Source: Acidobacteriota bacterium
GTDB lineage: Bacteria; Acidobacteriota; Thermoanaerobaculia; Multivoradales; J023
Length of the DNA stretch: 45,476 bases
Reading direction: 5' to 3'
Assembly (NCBI GenBank): GCA_029263395.1
Contig: JAJCXO010000145.1
Span: forward strand, 1-45,476
Position numbers and translations under genes: made by a program. Positions 41,758-45,476 of this stretch are shown here, in pieces. Position 1 is the first letter of the stretch, and each line of letters opens with the position of its first letter. Below the pieces are notes generated by a model. The model was given only the letters and a program-made list of their open reading frames with translations. It was not told the DNA's origin and ran no database searches.

Positions 41758-42150
41758 ATGATTCTCAAAGGTTCTCGCTACGAACGGGTGCGTCCCTTCG
41801 CTGCCGGCGTCGAAGTTTTCCCTGGCCTGCGACCTCGGCAGGTGCCGGCGGTGCTCGGAGCCATCGAGCATACGGTACAGGCCGGCGATCGGCTCGATCT
41901 GCTGGCCCGGCACTACTACAACGACGATCGTTTGTGGTGGCGCATCCTCGACGCCAATCCGCAGCTGCTGTTTGGCGGCGACGTGCGGGCTGGCGAAGGT
42001 GCTCACGGTCCTAGCGAAGACGCTGTCAGTGGGGAAGACCATGTCATGGGTCAAGACGGTGTCATGGGTCAAGACGGTGTCATGGGTAAGGACAGTCGTC
42101 TCGCCGGCATGGCTGGCCAAGTCCTATTGATTCCGAAGGCGAGGGACTGA
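41758..42150 (+). CDS. LysM-like baseplate protein
   Basis: 130 residues. HTVQAGDRLDLLARHYYNDDRLWWRILDANPQLL (part) is a LysM-type domain as found in baseplate Afp7/gp53 proteins. The end QVLLIPKARD closes the domain, but between the two lies a loop of about 45 residues that contains the repeat GQDGVM. It would join its upstream neighbour in the baseplate. AAGGAG precedes the ATG. Confidence 0.8.
   Translation: MILKGSRYERVRPFAAGVEVFPGLRPRQVPAVLGAIEHTVQAGDRLDLLARHYYNDDRLWWRILDANPQLLFGGDVRAGEGAHGPSEDAVSGEDHVMGQDGVMGQDGVMGKDSRLAGMAGQVLLIPKARD
42031..42102. repeat. 18-bp x 4 tandem repeat in the LysM gene
   Basis: Units at 42031, 42049, 42067 and 42085. The middle two are identical (GGTCAAGACGGTGTCATG); in frame GEDHVM-GQDGVM-GQDGVM-GKDSRL. 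The repeat interrupts the LysM domain. Confidence 0.93.
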
Positions 42151-42154
42151 GACC

Positions 42155-43291
42155 GTGTTACTCGATCTGTTGACCAACTGCCGTCGCCAACCGGCGGAGT
42201 GTATCGTCCGCATCGACGGCGAAGAGATCTCCGAACTTTATCCGTTCTTGGCCGAGGTCAAGGTCGAGGCGAGTCGCACTGAGGCGACGAGTGCGATGTT
42301 ACGGTTCGAGACCCGTCGTGACGAGCACGGGCGCTGGTTGGTGCAAGACGCCGGTGTCTTGAAGTCTTGGAAGCGGGTGTCGATTGATGCCGCCTTCGGC
42401 AACACGGTCCAGGAGGTGATGCACGGCTACGTCGGCCAAGTCAGCGCTGACTATCCGGAAGATCCTGGCGCGACATCGGTGACCGTTGAGTGTCTCGATG
42501 TTTCCTTCGCTCTCGACCGCGCTCACGGTCGCAAAGTCTGGGGGGCTGAGGCGCCGACCAGCGATGGTGCCATCCTCGCCGAGATCCTGCGTCGCCATGG
42601 CCTGCGTCCTCACCGTCGTTCGCAGACCGGTCTCAGCGGCTTGGTGGTTAATCAAGACACGACCGATGCTCGCTTCCTACGTCAGCGCGCCGAAGCCAAT
42701 GGCTTCGAGCTGTTGTTCCTCACTGACGGGGTGTATTTTGGGCCACCTCGGTTCGACGTGGCACCGCAGGCGACAATCCGAGTCTACGCTGGCGAGGCGA
42801 CCCACTGTTATCGTTTCCGTGCCGAAACCGATGGCCACCGCCCGGATCGCATCGCCTTCGATACGGTGCCAGAGGAGGGGGCCGGCCCGATCGCCCAACG
42901 TGTCATCGAGTCCGATCTTGCAGCGCTCGGTCTCGACAAGGCAACCAGTGACGACGCTGGTCTCGGTGACTTCACCTGGCGGCTGCGTTGTCAGGGTGGT
43001 CAGAGTTCGGCACAACTCGAGGCTCGAGCCCAACATCACGCTCGGCAGAACGCCTTCAAGTTACACGCCGAAGGCGAGCTCGACGGCAGTCGGTATGGCC
43101 ATGTCTTGCGGGTCGGTGAGCCGGTGCCGGTTGATGGTACCGGTGAGTGGCTCGGCGGCTTGTACTACGTCGATCGGGTCGCTCACAGCTTCTCGCAAGA
43201 TGGCTACCGCCAGAGCTTCAGGCTGCTGCGCAATGCCTACGGCGACAACTCGAATGGCGGCGGCCTGAGCCGCTTGGCAGCCATTCTCTAG
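42155..43291 (+). CDS. Baseplate hub protein, phage late-control gpD family
   Basis: 378 residues starting at GTG (42155), four bases after the LysM stop. ECIVRIDGEEISELYPFLAEVKVEAS (part), FELLFLTDGVYFGPP and the late VGEPVPVDGTGEWLGGLYYVDRVAHSFSQ (part) match gpD/VgrG1-type hub proteins, which form the trimeric hub between tube and spike. In T6SS this part is fused with gpV; here gpD and gpV are separate genes, as in phages and extracellular CIS. Confidence 0.88.
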   Translation: MLLDLLTNCRRQPAECIVRIDGEEISELYPFLAEVKVEASRTEATSAMLRFETRRDEHGRWLVQDAGVLKSWKRVSIDAAFGNTVQEVMHGYVGQVSADYPEDPGATSVTVECLDVSFALDRAHGRKVWGAEAPTSDGAILAEILRRHGLRPHRRSQTGLSGLVVNQDTTDARFLRQRAEANGFELLFLTDGVYFGPPRFDVAPQATIRVYAGEATHCYRFRAETDGHRPDRIAFDTVPEEGAGPIAQRVIESDLAALGLDKATSDDAGLGDFTWRLRCQGGQSSAQLEARAQHHARQNAFKLHAEGELDGSRYGHVLRVGEPVPVDGTGEWLGGLYYVDRVAHSFSQDGYRQSFRLLRNAYGDNSNGGGLSRLAAIL

Positions 43292-43305
43292 CAGGGGACC
43301 ATGAC

Positions 43306-44118
43306 GTGGAAGAACTGCTCACTCAACTTGCCCGCGAGGTCCGAGAAAAGACCTTTGGCAAATATCGCGGCTTTGTGGTCGACAACGAAGATCCGGAGCG
43401 TCGCGGACGTCTACGGTTACGGGTGCCTGCGGTGCTGGCCGATGCGGTCACGGGTTGGGCTTTACCATGTTTGCCGTTCGGCGGGCTGCCTCAGCAGGGG
43501 TTGTTTACCGTGCCCGGAGTTGATGCCCAGGTTTGGGTCGAATTTGAGGGCGGTGATCTGTCTTGCCCGATCTGGACCGGTACCTTCTGGCAACAGTCGG
43601 GGGACTCGCCGGCTCCAGCCGAGCGCACGGCACCGACCGCACGCATTCTGCAAACACCGAGTGGCCACCGCCTGGTTTTCGACGACGAGGCCGGCGAAGA
43701 GCGCATCTCAATCGAGCATGCTTCCGGTGCCGTTTTCGAGATCGGTGCTGATGGCTCGGTCGTTACGACCAATGTCGAAGGTGCCAAGGTGCAGCTCGAC
43801 GCTACTGCCAAGCAAGTCTTGATCGAAGACGGTCAAGGCAATCAGATCACGATGACCAGCTCCGGCACCGCAGTGGTCGACGTCAACGGCAACCAGGTCG
43901 AAATGACCTCCGGCGGAGTGACGGTGAGAGGCCAACTAGTGATCGTCGAAGGTGGGCAAGTTGCCCTCGGAGGTGAGGGGGGTGAGCCGGTGATCAAGGG
44001 ACAGAGCTTCTTGCAACTGTTCGCCTCCCACATCCATCCGACGCCGGCTGGGCCGTCCAGCCCACCGATTCCTCAGGGCGAAGCGATGGCCCTTTCCAGC
44101 AAGGTGAAGAGCTTATGA
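43306..44118 (+). CDS. Baseplate spike protein (gpV/gp5 OB-fold plus beta-helix)
   Basis: 270 residues, starting at GTG (43306) with AGGGGACC upstream. KYRGFVVDNEDPERRGRLRLRVP is the OB-fold start (about 19-42), VDAQVWVEFEGGDLSCPIWTG its end. Then short beta-helix repeats follow (for example QVLIEDGQGNQITM, TAVVDVNGNQVEM). Near the C-terminus SHIHPTPAGPSSPPIP holds an HxH pair (His242, His244), as in phage spikes where HxH binds iron at the tip. No PAAR gene is present next to it in the window, so the spike tip may be of the HxH type. An ATG at 43301 in another frame is not used. Confidence 0.88.
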   Translation: MEELLTQLAREVREKTFGKYRGFVVDNEDPERRGRLRLRVPAVLADAVTGWALPCLPFGGLPQQGLFTVPGVDAQVWVEFEGGDLSCPIWTGTFWQQSGDSPAPAERTAPTARILQTPSGHRLVFDDEAGEERISIEHASGAVFEIGADGSVVTTNVEGAKVQLDATAKQVLIEDGQGNQITMTSSGTAVVDVNGNQVEMTSGGVTVRGQLVIVEGGQVALGGEGGEPVIKGQSFLQLFASHIHPTPAGPSSPPIPQGEAMALSSKVKSL

Positions 44119-44161
44119 AACACCACAGAACTGTCTTTCTTTGTACCGGTAGGAGGTGGTC

Positions 44162-44557
44162 ATGGCTCGCTTGAGCTCTCCTTCCTATCTCGCGTTTCCT
44201 TTCCGCGTCGGGGCCGACGGCCCGGTGGTCAGCAGCCGCGGTGACCATATTCGGGAGCAGATCGAGCAGGTACTGTTTACCGATCCCGGCGAACGGGTTT
44301 TCCGGCCCGACTTCGGCGCTGGCGTCAAGAGCCTGATTTTCGAGCCCAACAACTCACCGTTGTGGGAGCTCACGCGACAACGTTTGACCGCGTCTCTGGC
44401 GGCAGCGCTGCACGGAGAAGTTGATCCGCGCTCCCTCGGTATCGAAGTTGAGGGTGATGGCGAGGAACTGAGAGTTCATATTTCCTACACCCTGGCGACC
44501 CTGGGCCAGAGTGAGCAGCAGAGCTTCCTGTTGGGGCCGGGAGGCGGCAATGGCTGA
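44162..44557 (+). CDS. Baseplate wedge protein gp25/GPW family
   Basis: 131 residues from the ATG at 44162; AGGAGG five bases upstream decides the start. GDHIREQIEQVLFTDPGERVFRPDFGAGVKSLIFEPN (part) is the GPW/gp25 signature, including 'ERvfrPdFG'. Gp25 proteins bind sheath and wedge proteins and start sheath assembly. The stop lies inside the next coding region (8 bp overlap). Confidence 0.93.
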   Translation: MARLSSPSYLAFPFRVGADGPVVSSRGDHIREQIEQVLFTDPGERVFRPDFGAGVKSLIFEPNNSPLWELTRQRLTASLAAALHGEVDPRSLGIEVEGDGEELRVHISYTLATLGQSEQQSFLLGPGGGNG

Positions 44558-45476
44558 AACCCCCAAATCGCACTTGGTGTTTACTGGCGGTTGTCCGGAC
44601 TGCGGCGAGCGGCGCATCGAGCTACCGTCGCCGTTACCCGACGTCGGCGACGATTTCGACTGGCGGGTACGCGACTACGATGGCTTCCGTCTTTTCATGA
44701 TGGAGGAGTTGGCGGCGCGCTTCCCGGAGCGCCAACGCTGGACGCCAGCCGATCTCGAAGTGGCGCTCATCGAGGTTATGGCGACGGTGCTCGATCAGCT
44801 GTCGGACATGGCGGATCGGGTAGCCTCCGAAGCTACTCTGGCCACGGCTCGACGACCGGACTCGGTGCGTCGGTTGCTGAGTCTGCTCGGTTACGACGCC
44901 GTTGGTGAGGCGCTCGCTGATGATTTGATCGAGCTGCCGAGCAGCGAACCCGGTGCAACCCCGTTGTCACCGGCAATTCAGCTCGAGAATCTCTGGCAGC
45001 GTCAGCCGCACTTGATGGACGCTGCCCGCGCGGCTGGACCGCGCGCCGTACACACCCAACATCGGATGGTGACCGCGGACGATTACGCGCAGCGGCTGGA
45101 GGATCATCCCCTGGTACTGCGGGCGCATGCTCGCAATCGGTGGAGCGGCGCCTGGAACAGTGTGTGGATCGCGGTCGTCGGCTGGAACGACCATCGGCTC
45201 GACGACATCGAACTGAAGATTCCAGGGTCTTTGGCAGCGGTGGTTGACCGTTTTCACACCCGTCGTGAGCTGCCGAAGGTGGACTGGACGGCTACCCCCG
45301 CGCTCAGAACCCTGTTGCGGCCTTATCTGGAAGCCTATCGGATGGCCGGTCGGGAAGTGATTTTGGAGGACGCCGCGCCGGTCCCGATCACCATGGCGTT
45401 GTCGATCCGGGTGGCGTCACACTATTTTCGCTCCGAGATCCGGCAGGCGGCGACTCAGGCGTTGGGCATCGGCCCC
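44550..45476 (+). CDS. Baseplate assembly protein gpJ-like, partial (runs off right edge)
   Basis: The ATG at 44550 lies inside gp25, and 309 codons are open to the end. The N-terminus has a CPDCGE motif (about 15-20), then FDWRVRDYDGFRLFMMEELAARFPER and WTPADLEVALIEVMATVLDQLSDMADR (both quoted in part), the pattern of large gpJ/gp6-type wedge proteins, which start from such a helical dimerisation region. It should be the largest baseplate component. The right boundary is cut. Confidence 0.85.
   Translation, partial: MAETPKSHLVFTGGCPDCGERRIELPSPLPDVGDDFDWRVRDYDGFRLFMMEELAARFPERQRWTPADLEVALIEVMATVLDQLSDMADRVASEATLATARRPDSVRRLLSLLGYDAVGEALADDLIELPSSEPGATPLSPAIQLENLWQRQPHLMDAARAAGPRAVHTQHRMVTADDYAQRLEDHPLVLRAHARNRWSGAWNSVWIAVVGWNDHRLDDIELKIPGSLAAVVDRFHTRRELPKVDWTATPALRTLLRPYLEAYRMAGREVILEDAAPVPITMALSIRVASHYFRSEIRQAATQALGIGP

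Noticed and set aside
41659-42120. Antisense frame with TVLTHD repeats
   Set aside because: It is the reverse reading of the 18-bp array in the LysM gene.
43301-43822. ATG-started 173-codon frame inside the spike gene
   Set aside because: The frame overlapping it from GTG 43306 carries all gpV features; the ATG frame does not.

Overview
The window looks like the chromosome of a free-living, GC-rich bacterium, most likely an Acidobacteriota member. The main clue is the gene cut by the left edge, which carries a VWFA domain of the type described from Acidobacteria. Large secreted peptidases, TPR/SGNH proteins, a YtxJ-type bacilliredoxin and a secreted c-heme protein with a DGFESGD-type tail fit this, but the phylum call is inference. 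No tRNA, rRNA, CRISPR array or intact insertion sequence was recognised.

Layout. (1) 1-9.4 kb: VWFA protein (partial) and CotH-like protein on +; then on - a lipoprotein, an S9 peptidase, infC (translation initiation factor IF-3, apparently starting at ATT) and a TerB-like protein; then ytxJ (+) and a secreted hypothetical (-). (2) 9.3-20 kb: a TPR/SGNH membrane protein, an endonuclease/exonuclease/phosphatase-fold protein, a secreted repeat-rich protein, DUF1697, a membrane-anchored SGNH protein convergent with an MBOAT acyltransferase (probably polysaccharide O-acylation), DUF1801 and VOC. (3) 20-27 kb: a molybdenum module. modABC (high-affinity molybdate uptake, -) is divergent from a methyltransferase, two molybdenum-storage-protein subunits (MosB- and MosA-like) and an ABC-2 type ATPase/permease pair. 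(4) 27-34 kb: DUF3667 protein, a BrnT/BrnA toxin-antitoxin pair with a well-formed promoter, 1.3 kb of repeat-filled DNA without a convincing gene, a hydrazine-synthase-alpha-like c-heme protein, an enoyl-CoA hydratase/isomerase and an AT-rich intergenic region. (5) 34.2 kb to the right edge: a tightly packed operon for a contractile injection system (sheath, tube, zinc-ribbon protein, disordered protein, DUF4255 cap protein, AAA+ ATPase, small protein, CIS tube-initiator/LysM pair, gpD hub, gpV spike, gp25 and a truncated gpJ-like baseplate wedge).

The two most notable systems are the molybdenum import/storage/ABC cluster, where no nitrogenase gene is visible, and the injection-system operon, which has one sheath and one tube and contains two proteins I cannot assign. 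A third cross-cutting feature is a set of short perfect or near-perfect tandem repeats, most often with a 15-bp period. They occur inside genes (as in-frame pentapeptides), just after stop codons and in spacers throughout the window.
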